Shown: positions 25,801 through 40,800, counted from the first letter of the stretch. The stretch: 64,000 nucleotides of DNA from Wurfbainia villosa (GCA_025175895.1 CM045989.1:135669272-135733271); one strand, 5' to 3'. Numbers and translations are program-made. Notes: a model not told the origin generated them from the sequence alone.

Positions 25801-28800
25801 TTTATCTGTCAAAACCCAAAAGGACAAATAATTAACATATGTTCTGTAAGACAGATATTTGAAGTGTTTAATTTGAGTGTCTATCCTTGTAATTCATCTT
25901 CTGCAACCCAAAAGGAAAACTAACATATGCTGCGTATATAGAATTATCCATCTATCTCTGTGCGTGTTTGTTCAAGGAAACAACTCAAAGGGTGTTTTTT
26001 ATGTCTCCCCTAATTCTTCTGTCTTTTTTTTATATATTTATCTTTTCGATTCCTAATCTCTTTAGGGAAACATGGTCTACAGGATAATGTCATATACTAT
26101 TATTTTTCATGCATAGGCAACTTTAGTTGATGTTCTAGAATAGATATGTATATGGTGCACATCCAAGAAACATTAGATAACAATTTACAGCCAAACCAAG
26201 TGACGTAAACGGAATAGCGGGATGGAGATCCTTTCGCATGCAAGGTTAGAATAGAGGTGGGTAGAGAAATCGAAGGAGAGGGAATTCGTAAACAAAGAGA
26301 AACAACATTTAGGTTTAAATGAAAAGAAATATTATTAACCAAAAATAATCATCATTACAAGAGCCTTAACCTATGTTTATATAGTCCAGGAAAGAAGAAA
26401 AGTTTAAAACAAATAAGAAAATATCAAAAATACTAATTATTGACATTGTGGTGGTAGCGCACCATGGTTGCGGTGGGGACCACGACCCTAGAAGGGAACA
26501 CGGGCAGACCATGTTCCCCATTGGAAATTCTCTGTCGAGCCACAGAATAGAACATGTCTATGGAGATGACCACGAGCAGGCCGTGGGAGCTTTTGAATGT
26601 CGTGTTTGCTTCTTTCTGAGGTCTAAAATGCGACATACTCGTGTCAAGAGGTCATGGGGGTGCCGAAATTCTTGTTGAAGACCTCAATTGCTTTTCGTCA
26701 GGGCTCAGAAGAAGATAGGATAGCGTCATAAAATAAGAGTTGATCAAACTGTTAGATGCGCCTGCATCACCAAGTCAACTAAAAGCCTAACCTAGACTAT
26801 ACTACTCCATGAACTGGACAAACATCTGCCTCAATATGAGATCAAGGCTTAACATTCCACATTGTTACTAAAGTCTATGATGTAATCATGTAAAGCTGTT
26901 ACTCCCTGCATTACCACCAACTCACTCAAAAACTAGCATTTGTCTCCAAAAGGCATTTCTCAAGAGCAATTTCAGCTTTCTATGACTGAACACCTATCAG
27001 TTTCCAACTGCTAAGCTACTGTTTTTTTAAATATCAAGATGAACTTCATTTTTTGCTAATGTCAGATTGAAGATCACATATTTCCTGACCAAACATGGGC
27101 AAGTACCAAGTAACAAAAATGGACAGAAGCTACAAGCATAATGAAAGATACACAGAATTAAAACAGATAATATACGCACAAATGACTAAAAAAAAAAATT
27201 ACAATGACCTACATTAGTGATGTAGCACAACAGACAAAAAAGAAATGAACCTCCCATAAAGGAGAACTCTCACACGGATAAGATAAATTAAAAATTGTAT
27301 TAATTTAAAGATGAAGATTAAAGACTAGACAACTTCGTTTATAGACTCAAGACTTAGAGAAAATATGGAAATATTCTAAATAAGGAAAAATATGGTAGGC
27401 TTTATTGAGATTATAATTATTTCTTGATTATTACCAAAAGAGAAAATATTAATCGAGTCTAAATTATCAAACGCATAAGTGTGTAATTAAAATTTGTTCT
27501 TGATGCGACAATCTTGAATAATTATTCATTTATTTCCTAATTTTGTTGCAGTCATACCAATCTCGAATAATTCTTCTCTCTCTTTCCTAATTTGAATTAT
27601 TCCCACTTGGAAAAACTTAACTCTGCCGAGTGAGGGATAGAACACTCCAAGTCAAGTCGGTGACACACACATAGATGAAGCATGGAGACACTTCTCTGGC
27701 TGAAATGGATGATTATCATTTTATTTCTCCAAGGAGTTCAAAGCAAAACGTTGAAGCTCATCCTCAATGATTCAAGCACCTTTTCCAACGAACTAAATAC
27801 CTATGAGTGCCTTTATATGTAGATATAATTTTTTTGGAGTCTACAATATGTCACAGATGAGAGAGCAGAAGCCGACATCTATTTGTGGGCAAATCAATAG
27901 ATAAAGAGGAAAACTTGAATGGTTCTTGATATGAAAGTAAGTTCTCAACATAGAAAATTGAATTAATGTTCAATGAGTAGGTACATCAACAATGTATTCA
28001 TGAACACTAATTTTTCTCATACTTTGAAATGGACTAGAGGAATGAGCATGAAGCTTTTTAAAGGAGTTTTTAGGGAAATGTTTAAGGTGAATGAGGAGAA
28101 GCACACAGTATCCTTTATTGTTTCCCTTCGACCTATGATGTGGGTCGACTTGAATTTTATAAGCATCAATTCTCATAATGATTTTACTCTTGACATCGCC
28201 ATAGCTCCCTTTAATGCAATATTTTTTTAAATTTAGTAGTGCATGTTTTATCATATGTAATGAAACATATTATTTTTGAAAATCGATCTCTCAACAGTAA
28301 CGTTGAGTCACGAATCTGATGGGTCCAAGGTAAGCCTAAGATGAAAGATGAAGTTCATGCTAGTGTCTCTGTAGGACTCATGGGTGTGGTATAGGCAATG
28401 ACGTGTATAGTCCTATGCTTTACGTTGTTATCTTTGGTGGTTGTCATGTGCGACATTGTGATATGATTCGTGCAATATCTCATTGCAATAAGGGGCAATA
28501 AATTAATTCAACACAAAAGAGAAATCTTGTCTTTTCTAAAGTGTTCAGCTACACTACCGACATGCATTTCCTAAATAAGAAAATCTTCAAATGAACTCTT
28601 TAGGAATGCATGTGTGTGTGTGTGTGTCATTAAATAGGTAGCTAACTTTAATCATAAAATCTACCAAATTGTTCTCTTTTAGACTTTTTAAAAAACTATC
28701 AAAAGGTGAGGACCAGTGGCACACTCATCTCACAATAGTCAAATCTCATTACAACCATGTTCATGGTATGTAGTGAACTTAGTGCATCAACAAATTTATT

Positions 28801-31800
28801 ATCCACTCAAGTATGATGTTTCAGAACAAAAGTGTACTACTGGAGGAACTCAACTCACCTGACGTTACCTTCTTTTGGGACTGAATGAAGTTCAAGGACT
28901 TATGTTTTAAATAGAGGATAAATTTGTGGGTTAGTAGCTAATAGCACCAATGTCAAAGGGCCTAAATGATAAAGTAAAGCTGTCATAAGTGGAATAGTGT
29001 TATCATGTCTTGTATAATTTTATTAGAAAAATACAACCAAGTACCATTCTTGGTTCAGTGTACCACCTATACCTATCCTAAAAGCATTGCAAAACACCTC
29101 AAATAGATTGTGTAGGTTTAGGTGTCTAAGAAGAGGACCTTAGTTATCCTATTGACCTTTTCTTATTTTTCCTAAAAATTGTCGAGGAGGATTTAGTCCA
29201 TTAGAACTTTCTGAAGGCAGTTCATCAAGAAAGTTGATGAAGTCACAAAAACTCCGAGCCTCTTGAAGGGTATGCAACTTGAGCTATTACTTGATTACTC
29301 TAATATTTTTTGAATCTTTCGTAATATTTTGCTGAAATGATAAACTTGAGGAAGAAAAGTTGGGATTGTAGAAAAGGATACTTCTTCATATTAACAAACA
29401 ATTTTTCAACCTAAGGATCTCTAGCACGAGGAGAATTTTGCTTCAGTTTTTTGTGTCACACTGTATATTAGAGTGTCATCAAAATAGAGTTTCCAATAAA
29501 AATTTTCAGTACTTATTCACCGCCCTTTTTTATGAATGGTAAATGTAAATATAGGATCATCAAAATGTGCAATGTCAACCGGACAACCATTTATGCCCGA
29601 TGAAGTGTCAATCCAAGCAGTTATCTGAGGCCAATATACACAAACTTGTATCATCATGCATGCCAACTGTACAACAAAACTTGTGTAAAAAATCCATAGA
29701 ATATGACTAACCACTCGTAGAATCCATCTTTGCGCCTTAAAGGTGGATTTCCATTCATTGCCAATCAAAAATTGATGATATCTAATATGCAAGTTAATCT
29801 TCGAGAACCAATGGAAATATGATTTAAGTATATCGTCAAGCCTAGCTATGAGAACCCTATAATTAATTATGATCTTGTTAATGGCATGACTATCAACACA
29901 TTCTCCAAGGGTCATCATTTTAGTAGGGTTAGTAGGGCAAAGATGACGCAAGAACTCATACTTCCCCTAATAAAGTCCTATAGAAGTCCCTCAATTTGAC
30001 TATTCAATTCAATGCGTTCAAGGTTCATATGATAACGTGGAAGTTTAGGCAATTGTGACTTTGGAATCAAATTAATAACATGTTGGATCATATGCATAGG
30101 CAGGATTGTTGGGTAATTCTTTACTAGTTGTATCCTAGTTCTCATCTAAAATCTACTTGACCTCGAGGGAAAGGCCAATAAGAAGGTGGGGGTGTTTCGA
30201 ACACTGGGCTAGCTAAAAGTTTAGTTGGTGTCTTAGGTCTAAACTTTAGCTCGCTAGGCTTGGTTGGATAAATGAACCTCATCTAGAGGAAAACTCTCAC
30301 ACAAAGAAATAAAAAATTAGAAATTATACTAATTCAAAGATGAAAAGTATATGCCGAATAGACAACTTTGATAGAGCGACTCAAAGAAAACATGGAAATA
30401 AATATTTTAAATAGGGAAAACAAATTACACTCTAATTGAGATTGTAATTACTTTCTAATTATTACCAGAAGAGAAAATGCTAATTGGCTATAAATTACCA
30501 AACAGATAATTCTTTGATTAAAATTTGTTATAGCCATAAGTCTCCAATAATTTATTCATTTCTTTTCTAATTCTTGTTGCAGACATGCCAATTCTCAATA
30601 ATTCTTCAATTTCTTTTCCAATTTGCATTAAGTAATCATGAGATGGTAAAGCAGAAGTTTTTAAGATCAATTGCTTATGTTCCAGTAATTAAAGCAATAT
30701 TTAAGCATTAGCCATTGGTAACTTTTCACATACCAGAAACAAGTTAGGTGTACAACAACAGTTCCTGAACCTATCAACTTAACTTACTGTTTCACTTCCA
30801 AAGGACTGAGTGAAATATTCATCAATCCAAGCAGTCCACTGTCTGTCCATCTAGGGGTCAAAAAATAGATTGCCATGCAGTTCATGTACACAATTGTAGC
30901 CATTTTCTTATAACACAAATGACTGGTGACATCATCAAAGTTCAAAATGAACAAAACATGTGCAAGTCAGAGGTGAAGTGTATGACTAGATCTATAGTCA
31001 AAAGCAAACGAAATAAAGTTTGATTAGAAGTGCGACGGGGATGTTTGGTTAATGGGATAATATATTTCCATGAATGACATTTCCAATGTGGTTGGCATGC
31101 GTTCCCACAAAAGTTTCTTATTAATATGACAGGAGCATGTGATTGCAATGGTAGATTCAGTTCAACATCAGCATGAATGCGATAGTATATATTTTAGTTT
31201 CTGGTATAATTTTTTTAAAATTATTATTAAATACAGTTAAAAAAAGTTATACATTACTACTAAATATCTCATGCTGCATTCTCTATTGCACAACATATTA
31301 AAAATTGAAATACCATCGTTTTTGTAGAAGTATGATTTCCAAGGGCATGTAAGATCCATAGAATTTGGACAAAAAATGATCCAAATGCAACAATCTAATA
31401 TTTACAAAAACATTGATAAATATTTTCATATTCCATAACCTAAATGTCCCAAACAATTGTCTCACCGCTCACTAAATCATGCCCTAATAAAGGCTCAAAC
31501 AACAATCCCACTGTTAGATTGTGCTTAAAAAAAGTAAACCATGTGACCTATGAAGACTTTGTTTAGCACAATATTTGTAGAAATTATAAAGTTGTTTTGG
31601 AGAAGTTTTTATACATAGGGTAAAACTCCACGACAAACTGATTTTTATAATTGAGGTATCTGGTAGTCTGGTACATCTGTAACAAAAAGTGAGGTAAAAC
31701 TGAAAAAGGAAGAAATGTTAGAAATTTGGTTGCTAGTGCGTCAAAAGGATGTCTCAGCGATCTAGAAGTGTGTGATCACTTTTCTTAAAGCTTAATGGTG

Positions 31801-34800
31801 TGTAATTGGGATTGATGAATTTCCTCTATGATACAATGAGATTATTTTCTCCTATGTGACTTGCACTATCAGGGAAGAACCCCCAAATACAATTTTACAG
31901 GAACCTACTATCCAAAGTGCTTAAAGTCAATGGTCATAGCTTCATTTATAGGGAGGAAAAAGGCATTCTAAAGGGTGAGGAGAGGATATAGGAGTCAGCA
32001 TTCTTACTGAAATTGAGTGAATAGGTCCACCCACTCTGGATCACATATTGGACCAATCTACACTCCTTAGTTGGACTGTCTTTCCTGGGTTGTACCCAAC
32101 CAAAGTTAATCTGAGCCTTAGATAGCATGCGGTCCAAATTGCACTAGTTCAAGGCACCGAGTCACTGAAAGCTATTATGCAGTTGCACCATATGGGTTGG
32201 AATTAAGGTATTGGCACGAAGGCATATGTAAAGCACTATCCTACATAGTATAATTAAAAACAAATATCAATGTGACTCACAATGACACATAAATGAAAAG
32301 TGAGCCAACAAAGCTCACAATATGCCTCATGCGTGATGTAAGTTTGGTTTACCACATGTGCTACCCACAGATCTGATACATACAGCACATTTCCTAAATC
32401 TCCTAAAGACACAAGAAGATTTATACTTTTTGGTCTCTGTAATGGAAAAGCTAGAAATAATATGAGAAAACCCCACAAAATTTTGGAACATAGATAAGAC
32501 ATATTGTCAACTAAATATTATAAACCCGAACATTACAATCAAAATCTAAAATTTCAAATATACAAACTAGGAATCTGAGGAATGCAAAACGCATATTAAA
32601 CAACTATTAGACCTAAAACTTATACAAAGATCTACCTCTAGGCATAGGAGTCCTGCCTTTATAGTCAATAAGTGATCAAAACAAAAACGTGAACAGTCTA
32701 GAATGGTATTTAACTATAAAAGACTTAACGACAACTGCCATGAAAATGGATACAAAATACCTGACAAAGAGCAACTTATAAATAAAATATAGAATTCTCA
32801 ATAGTATTCAAAGTTTGATTTAAAATCAAATTTTTGGCAGGTTAAAATGCACTCATATTCAATAGAATGGACATCTTTCTTCTGTCCAGAAAGACATTTT
32901 GAATGGTTAGTAATGTCATTCAGTTTAAAAACTGTCTCCCAAATATTCCAACAAAAAATGAATAATATTTTTAAGGCAGTCTCTAGCTTTACCTGTGTCT
33001 ATATTGATGACATATTAATCTTTTCACAAACCAAAGCAGAACATTTTTCACAGTTACATATGATTTTCAATATCTTTGAAAAACATGGACTTATTATCTC
33101 TAGAAAAAAGATGAACAGATTTCCTTGGAGCCGAAATTGGACAAGGAAGAATAAAATTACAACCCCATATTGCTAACAAAATATTAGACTTTTTTGACAA
33201 AATAGAAGAAACTAAACAATTAAGAGTTTTTCTAGGATTTCTCAACTATGTCAGACCCTTATACAATAAAACTTCTACAAAAGGATAAAAACATTTTAAC
33301 CAACAGGATAGACTTAGTAAAGAAGATTAAAGAAATGGTCAAAACACTTCCCATGCTATCACTTCCACTCGATTATTTAGTCATAGAAATAGATGGTTGT
33401 GAGACAAGATGGGGAGGAGTTCTCCTAAAAAAGAATACTAAATATGACCCAAAAAACATAGAAATGGTTTGCAGATATGCATCTGAAAAATTCAAAGAAA
33501 AAGGCCACTTGACAACCCTTGACTATGAAATCTTGACAGTAATCTACTACCTAGAATCCTTCTTCTTATTTATCTTTGACAAAAAGAAAATCACAATCAG
33601 AACGGACTGTTGGTTAAAATATAGTCAATAAACAAAAGGAACAAAGAAGACCCTTAGCAGTAAGAGATGGTTAAAATTTTCCAATACCATCATCAACAAA
33701 GGTCTTAAAATACAATGGAAACATATAAAAAGAACTAACAATTCCTTGGATGATACATTATCAAGACTACTTACATAAATTGTCTTTTTCAAGAATATGG
33801 ACAGACAAAAGAAAGGTTTAACATTTGGAAGAAACAACTTTAGCTTCGAATACACAAGCACGCCCCGAAGAGTAATGACATTTGGATAGTAGGAGTTGCC
33901 CCAATATACAGAATCAGAACATTTCCTATTTGCACAAAGACAAGCTTTGGATCAAATACAAAATTGTTTGATATACAACATATGGCATTTGCCTACCATA
34001 CAAAGAGCTACAAAAATACAAAAAAAATCAGTTATACATGCATTGGTGAACTATTTCCAAACAATAGTGGAAAAGCCACTAGGTAAAAAATTCTCCTGTT
34101 ACGACATACTAATAGGAACACATGCAGGTGTATACGCAACCTGGGACGAAGTCAAGACAGTAATTCTAGGAAGCGATAAACAGTCATCTTACAGGGGATT
34201 CTATTCTCTAGAAGAGGCATTTGATTCTATTAGAAAGAATGTCGGTTCCCATTTCTTGATCAACACTCTACTAAAAGGAAAGCATGCTCTAGCAACACCT
34301 GATACCACTTATTCTGAAGTGGTCACAAAGCAAGAAGAAAAATAGCACATTAGACAAACAGAAATTACCTTAAACAATCTTCCAGCTGACCTAAACTCCT
34401 ACATTAGAACTTTAGGAGAAAAATTAGCCTAGCTTGACTTTTGTCAACTACAAGAAGCCCTCAAATGGATCCATAATAATCCACAGGCCGACATCACAAT
34501 AAGCTATGAAGGATAATACAATTAAAAACTTAAATGTCAAACAAAATTTAGCTTATGTTCACAGGCAGGGGGCTAAGAATGGAGTTGTAATTGCAAACTG
34601 GTATACAGCTTCCGCAGGGCAAACATTGATCTCAAACATTTCAAAGAACTACAGTACAAAGGAAAAACAATCTCTTGTTTTTCACTCATGGATTATGGTC
34701 TTATCGATAAAATATGGGTATGAGACATTGAATCTACCACAAACTTCCCTACCAAATTAGGAGACTACATAAGACATCTGATACTAGATGAAGCCTTTCA

Positions 34801-37800
34801 GAGGACCATACAATGCACTTATAACAGTTATTCTCCGGAGTGGGTAAATCTCCGGATTGAACCAGCAAGACATATAATAAAATTGGATGCCCAAATAGGA
34901 TTTTCCGAAAATGAACTTATAGCATATTTTTATCCTTCAGACATGATACAAATTGGGAAGCACTTCCTGCTCCCTCTGAACAATTAAAACATTGGAAGGC
35001 ATCGATGCAAGGTTTCCAGTGGCTCTGGGATCATAACAACACAAACTCTTCAACATATACATTGGCCACCAAAACATATACTGAAAAGATTTATTAGGCA
35101 AAAATATACGACAATACCGTTTTCCCTTTTAAAACAACTACTCAACACCAGGCCTTACTACAACATTATGAAAAGAGGCATAAAGAATGAATAACAATAA
35201 GAAATCGAAGGACGGCCCGACAATACTGAGAGAGCCTAAGATAAGGCAGTTTCAGCCCAACTCCAGGTCCAAGACACAATCAGGAAGATACAAATTCATT
35301 GGATTCCATTGCCGAAAGAAATCTAGACAACATGATGGAAGGATAACCCACAAGGACGATGACTCTCAACTTTACAGCTATAAAGCAAGCTTCACGTGAC
35401 AACTTTACAGTTCTTCTCCTTCCTATCTTCTCCATCTCCTCTTATAACACCCCTACGCCCCACCCTTCTTCTACCAAAAGGGGCATCCAAGAGTTGGAAG
35501 CAAAGTTCTACTTGTAGTGTGTGTAAGAGTGTGTGAGTGCAAGAGTGAGTCCTAAGTCCGTCAGTGCTCATTAAGAGTTGGAAGCAAAGTCTGAGAGTCT
35601 TCTTTAAGCTTGTAAGCATTTCCTTTCTGCGTGCAACTTCCTTTCAAGAATAATATATTATATTTACAGTAACCATGCAAGGCTAAGGCCTTTTGTTTTT
35701 GAGGAACAAACTTGGCCGAACTTGTGGGCACCATGTCAGTGCTCATTAAGAGTGAAGGTACTCACTTGCATTGCAACGCACTGCTTATGTGCATTGCACA
35801 AAACCTAAAATCATTATGTGCTTTACACATGACACCATCATGTGCTTCCATTAACTTTCACTTTTTCTAAAATATTCTTAATGCAACATGTCTAAATCTC
35901 CCTCTAAATTTTAAATGTTAACTAAAATCCCACACTAGCTTCCCATGAGCCCCAAAGAGAACCCTTTTTTGTCTTCCTTCTTCATGCTTTGAAAACCCTA
36001 TATACATCATTTTTTTAATTGAAAATTCCAACAAAACAAAAAAATGCATGATTTAAGAAAAATATTCATGTTAAATGATTTAAAATAATCCTTATTTTAA
36101 CTCTAACATTTAATTTGCCATATTAATTTAATTATATTTGTTAGAATATTGTAGATATGATTAGGGATAATTGTTATCCCTAAATATCATTAGGAATAAT
36201 TATTACTTAGGATAGAATTTTAATTTATTCCTAGGATAGGGTTTGATTTATTCTTTTGAATAAGCCCTAATCTTGTCTATAAATAGGGCTTCTTTCATGT
36301 AAGTTAGGTATTAGTTATTACACAATAACATGATATCAGAGCCCTAATTTTTCACCGTTCGCAATCTTCCGCCGCGTTCTTCTCCCGAGCGCGCGTCTCT
36401 ACGGTCTTCCGCCGCGTTCTTCTCCCGACGCGTCTTTCTTTCGCCGCTGCCACCTACGCGTCGAACGCTTCCTCGGGTTCGTTGAAGGCCAGCGAAGTCA
36501 CCATCGGGCCAGGAAGCGCCCGGCGACCTCTGCATCTCTCGTCGTTTTCTCGGCCGCCAGCGCCGACAACGCTTCGATCGCATTCTCCTCGCTCTGATTT
36601 CTCTTAGCCCCCTTCTCCGCCTTTTCCTTCGATTTAGCCGCTGGGAAGGCGAGATCGGCATCGCCAGCGACTACCATCGGCGAGGCTGAGTGAGCAAGGG
36701 TGCATGCGAGAAGCAACGCGGTCGAGGCAAGTTTATTTTCTCCAAGAGGAAATCTTGGCGCAAGAACTCTAGAAACGCTCACATACCAGCGGCAGACATT
36801 AGGAAACCCTTCTCCAGGCGTTGCGACGGCAGCAAACAGTTTGACATCCGTGAAGGAGATCGCCATCGCAACAACACTACAACACTGGAGCAGCCGCGCA
36901 AACCCTAACGACTTTCCGCTTTCTTTCTTCTTGGAAGAGGCTTTAACAGCCGCTTCACGCTCCTCTGCTGCTTTCTTGTCTTCCGCTAAGTAACTCACAG
37001 ATCAGCCAATACCTGTGTCATTCGTCATGACTATCTCCAATACTTCGAAGCCGGAGTTTCCGATTTTTACCAACCATGTGACGGCACCGCTCTTGTCTGA
37101 GCTCTTGGATGGTAAGAACTACTCCTCTTGGGCATCTTATATTGAGCTTTGGCTTGTTGGACAGGGTTATGAAAAGCATCTCACACAAACTGAAGAGGAT
37201 ATTCAAGTGGTCGATCGTCCTTTATGGAGAAAAGTTGATGCTCAGTTGTGTTGCATTATCCGAGCCACCATCCATCCATCTCTTCGGGATGTCTTCCGAA
37301 CTCATAAGACCTGCAAGGATGTTTGGATACAAGCTCAACAACTTTTTACGAACACTTCTCGACGACTCTATCAAGTTTGTGATGACCTCATGACCATTCT
37401 TAATGTCCGTCAGATCAAGGAGTCTATGTCAACTTATTTGGGATCAGTCTCTAGCCTTCTGTGTGAGTTCAATGACCTACTCCCACCGACCACCCTATCA
37501 GCAGAGCTTCAAAATCGGAAGAAATTTTTTACGTCTGGCGTTATGGTCCGCCCACATTACTCTCATGTTCGTGATCGATCCCGGCAGCATGTACAACCAT
37601 GGACTCTACCTGGGCGACTCTCCTTCGTGTCCCTACCAAAGTCTTGACATTACCATCCTCCGTTCCAGTTGACTCTTCAGCATTGGTCTCTGGAAATAAC
37701 AAACCTCCACCGCGTAAGAATGGCAAAGGACGTCCTTGGTGTAATCATTGTCACCGACCAGGACACACGATTGATAAATGTTGGAGTCTCCATGGTCGAC

Positions 37801-40800
37801 CTCCTCGATCGCTCGGATCGCTCGAGTTCTACGTTTTACGCTTGCCTATTCACGATTGACACCAGCTCCAACTCCACCGCCTCAGTCAACACCAGCTCCA
37901 ACTCCACCGCCTTCCTATGATGACTTTCTGAAGTGGTATGAGAGGCAACAGGAGTCTAATTCCCTTGCTGCCATTACACAAGCTAGTAATTCCTTTGCTG
38001 GCATATCTCGCTCTTCGGGTTCTTGGGTACTTGATTCTGGGGCCACCGATCATATCACTGGTAATAGATCTCTTTTTTCCTCACTATCTACTTCTGGTTA
38101 TTTACCCTTTGTCACCATGGCAAATGGTTCTCAAACTCAGTCCCAAGGTGTTGGCATTGTTCATTCTTCTCCATCTCTTCCCATTCAGAATGTTCTTTAT
38201 GTTCCCGGAGCTCCCTTTAATTTATTATCAATAAGCCAGTTCACTCGGTCTCTTGATTGTGTCATCTCATTCACTAAATCTTCTGTTTCATTGCAGGACC
38301 GGAGTACGGAAAGGATGATTGGCTCCGGATGTGAGTCTCATGGTCTATATCAACTTCACCAAAACTCTCTTGTTGGTGCGGCGGCAACATCTCCACTTGT
38401 TATCCATGCTCAGTTGGGACATCCTGGTCTTGATAAGTTAAAACAATTATATCCTAGTCCTGTCTCACTTAGAGTCTTTGTCTCATGAGTCATGCCGATT
38501 AAACACATGTCGTAGTTCATTTCTCCTCGCATTATAAGTCGCTCGTCTCACCCTTTGCTTTGGTTCATTCTCGATATTTGGGGTCCGAGTCGATACTCTA
38601 CTTTGGGGTCACGATATTTTATTACTTTTGTAGGACGATTTTTCCGTTGTACTTGGTTATATCCGATGAAAGATCGCTCTCAATTATTTTCTATTTTTCA
38701 ATCTTTTTAATGAAGTCAAAACACAATTTGGTATCCTCTTCGATCCTCGTAGAGTGATAATGCAGCGTGAATATCTATCTACTCCGTTTCAAACCTTTTT
38801 GGCATCTCACGGCATATTACATCGGAAGTCTTGTCCTCCTACCCGCCAACAGAATGGAGTCGCAGAACGCAAGAATCGCCATCTTCTCGAGACTACCCGG
38901 ACCCTTCTCCTCCACTCTCACGTTCCATTTCGCTGGGGTGATGCCGCCATTTGCATGTTATCTCATCAATCGCATGTCTTCCTCTACTTTACAGGTCAAA
39001 TACCTCATCACGTACTTTATCCGGCGGTCCCTTCATCCTTTACCACCTGGGTCTTTGGTTCTACATGTTTTCTCTACGCCTGATCCCGACATTGATAAAC
39101 TCTCTCCTCCGGATAAATGTATTTTCCTTGGGTATCCAAGGTCTCGTAAAGGGTATAAGTGTTATTCCCTACTCTCTGATTTCATCTCTGCCATGTCACG
39201 CTCTTTGATTCATTCCTTTCTTTGGGTCTTTAGAGTCATCGTCTCCCAGTTTCATCCTTCTACGCCAGATTACTGATCCTCCTAAGTTTCTCTATCACCC
39301 CAAATTCCTCCTCCGTTGCAGTTTATCGTAGCCGCCTCGTTCGCTCGCGCCAACACTGACTCTGCCATGGAATCATCTCTGGAGCCAAATCCTCCGCTCC
39401 CTCCTCTGGTCCAGTCTTCTGAATCTGATATTCCCATTGCCCTTCGAAAAGGTATACGCTCCACTCGTAATCCTTCTCCACATTATGTTTCTTTGAGTTA
39501 CCATCGTCTTTCTCCTTCCTATTATTCTTGTCTTTCCTCTTTGTCATCTGTTTCTCTTCCAAAGACTGCAGGAGATGCATTTGTCCATCCAGGATGGAAA
39601 CAGGCTATGTTAGACGAAATGAGTGTCTTACAGAGTTGTGGGACTTGAGATCTCGTTCCTCTACCACCAGGAAAGTTAGTTGTTGGTTGTCGATGGGTAT
39701 ATACAGTGAAGGTTGGTCCAGACGGAACGGTTGATCGGCTTAAGGCTCGTCTCATTACTAAAGGTTATATTCAGATCTTCGGATTGGATTATGGAGACAC
39801 GCTTTCTCCTGTTGCCAAGATGTCCTCTATACGCTTACTCATGTCCATTACTGCGATTCAACACTGGTCTCTTTATCAGTTAGACATTAAGAATGCGTTC
39901 TTACATGGTGATCTGCTCGAGGAAGTCTACATGGAGCAACCTCCGTGTTTTGTTGCTCAGGGGGAGTCTTCTGGTCTTGTATGTCGCTTGCGAAAGTCTT
40001 TATATGGTCTCAAGCAGTCACCCAGAGCATGGTTCGGTAGATTTAGTATTGTAATTCAACAGTTCGGCATGACTCGGAGCGAGGCTGACCATTCTGTCTT
40101 TTATCGCCACTCATCTACTGGTTGCATCTATCTAGTGGTTTATGTTGATGATATTGTCATCACAGGCATTGATCATCTTGGGATTTCACAGGTGAAACAA
40201 CATCTTTTCAAACATTTTCAGACAAAAGATCTCGGCAAACTCAAATATTTCTTGGGGATAGAAGTAGCACAGTCCAGAAATGAGATCATTATATCTCAAA
40301 GGAAGTATGCAATGGATATTCTAGAAGAAACAGGAATGTTAAACTCAAAGACAGTTGACAACCCTATGGATCCTAATGTCAAGCTCCTACTAAATCAGGG
40401 AGAGCCTCTACTAGATCCTGAACGATACAGGCGATTAGTAGGAAGACTAAGTTACCTTACTGTTACTCGTTCAGATATCTCATTTGCAGTAAGTGTAGTA
40501 AGTCGGGCCAACTCTCCGTAAAGAACATCGATCGTGATTCGCATTGATTGCTCGATATATCGAGGCGCTCCAGAAAGGGTCTTTTGTATGAAGACAAAGG
40601 ACATACTCGAGTTATAGGATATTACGATGCAGATCGGGCGGGATCTCCCATCGATAGGAGATCTACTTCGGTTTTGTATATTTGTTTGAGATAACCTTGT
40701 TTCGAAAAGCAAAAGAAGAATGTTGTGCAAGATCCAGTCTCGAGGCAGAGTATCGAAGCATGGTCATAGAAGAACTTATATGGCTCAAACAAGCTTCAGG

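Larger units (their letters stand above)
27246..30627 (-). mobile_element. Decayed Ty3/gypsy LTR retrotransposon
   Basis: About 3.4 kb antisense to the plus strand and in sense with VAMP721, within its intron 1. Direct repeats of about 350 bp bound it (27246-27596 and 30273-30627). Reading the minus strand, reverse transcriptase, RNase H and integrase remains follow in the Ty3/gypsy order (RT-RH-IN), all with stops and frameshifts. Gag and protease are missing. No clear 5-bp target duplication or primer-binding site remains. Confidence 0.85.
32520..35190 (+). mobile_element. Endogenous pararetrovirus (Caulimoviridae) remnant
   Basis: Lies antisense to VAMP721 in its intron 1. Reverse transcriptase and RNase H remains are followed by a viroplasmin-like frame and a further caulimovirid-like frame. 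Movement, coat and protease regions are not found. Frames are interrupted by stops and shifts, so this is a non-functional fossil. No LTRs bound it, and no integrase is seen, both as expected for pararetroviruses. Genus is uncertain; the layout of polymerase plus a separate downstream frame could fit florendovirus-like or caulimovirus-like lineages. Confidence 0.85.

Noticed and set aside
26433..26678. Opposed 67- and 76-codon frames in VAMP721 intron 1
   Set aside because: No motif, no start context and fully overlapping; a GC-richer patch suffices to explain them.
28605..28630. Short (TG)n run as a possible regulatory site
   Set aside because: A plain microsatellite inside the gypsy integrase relic.
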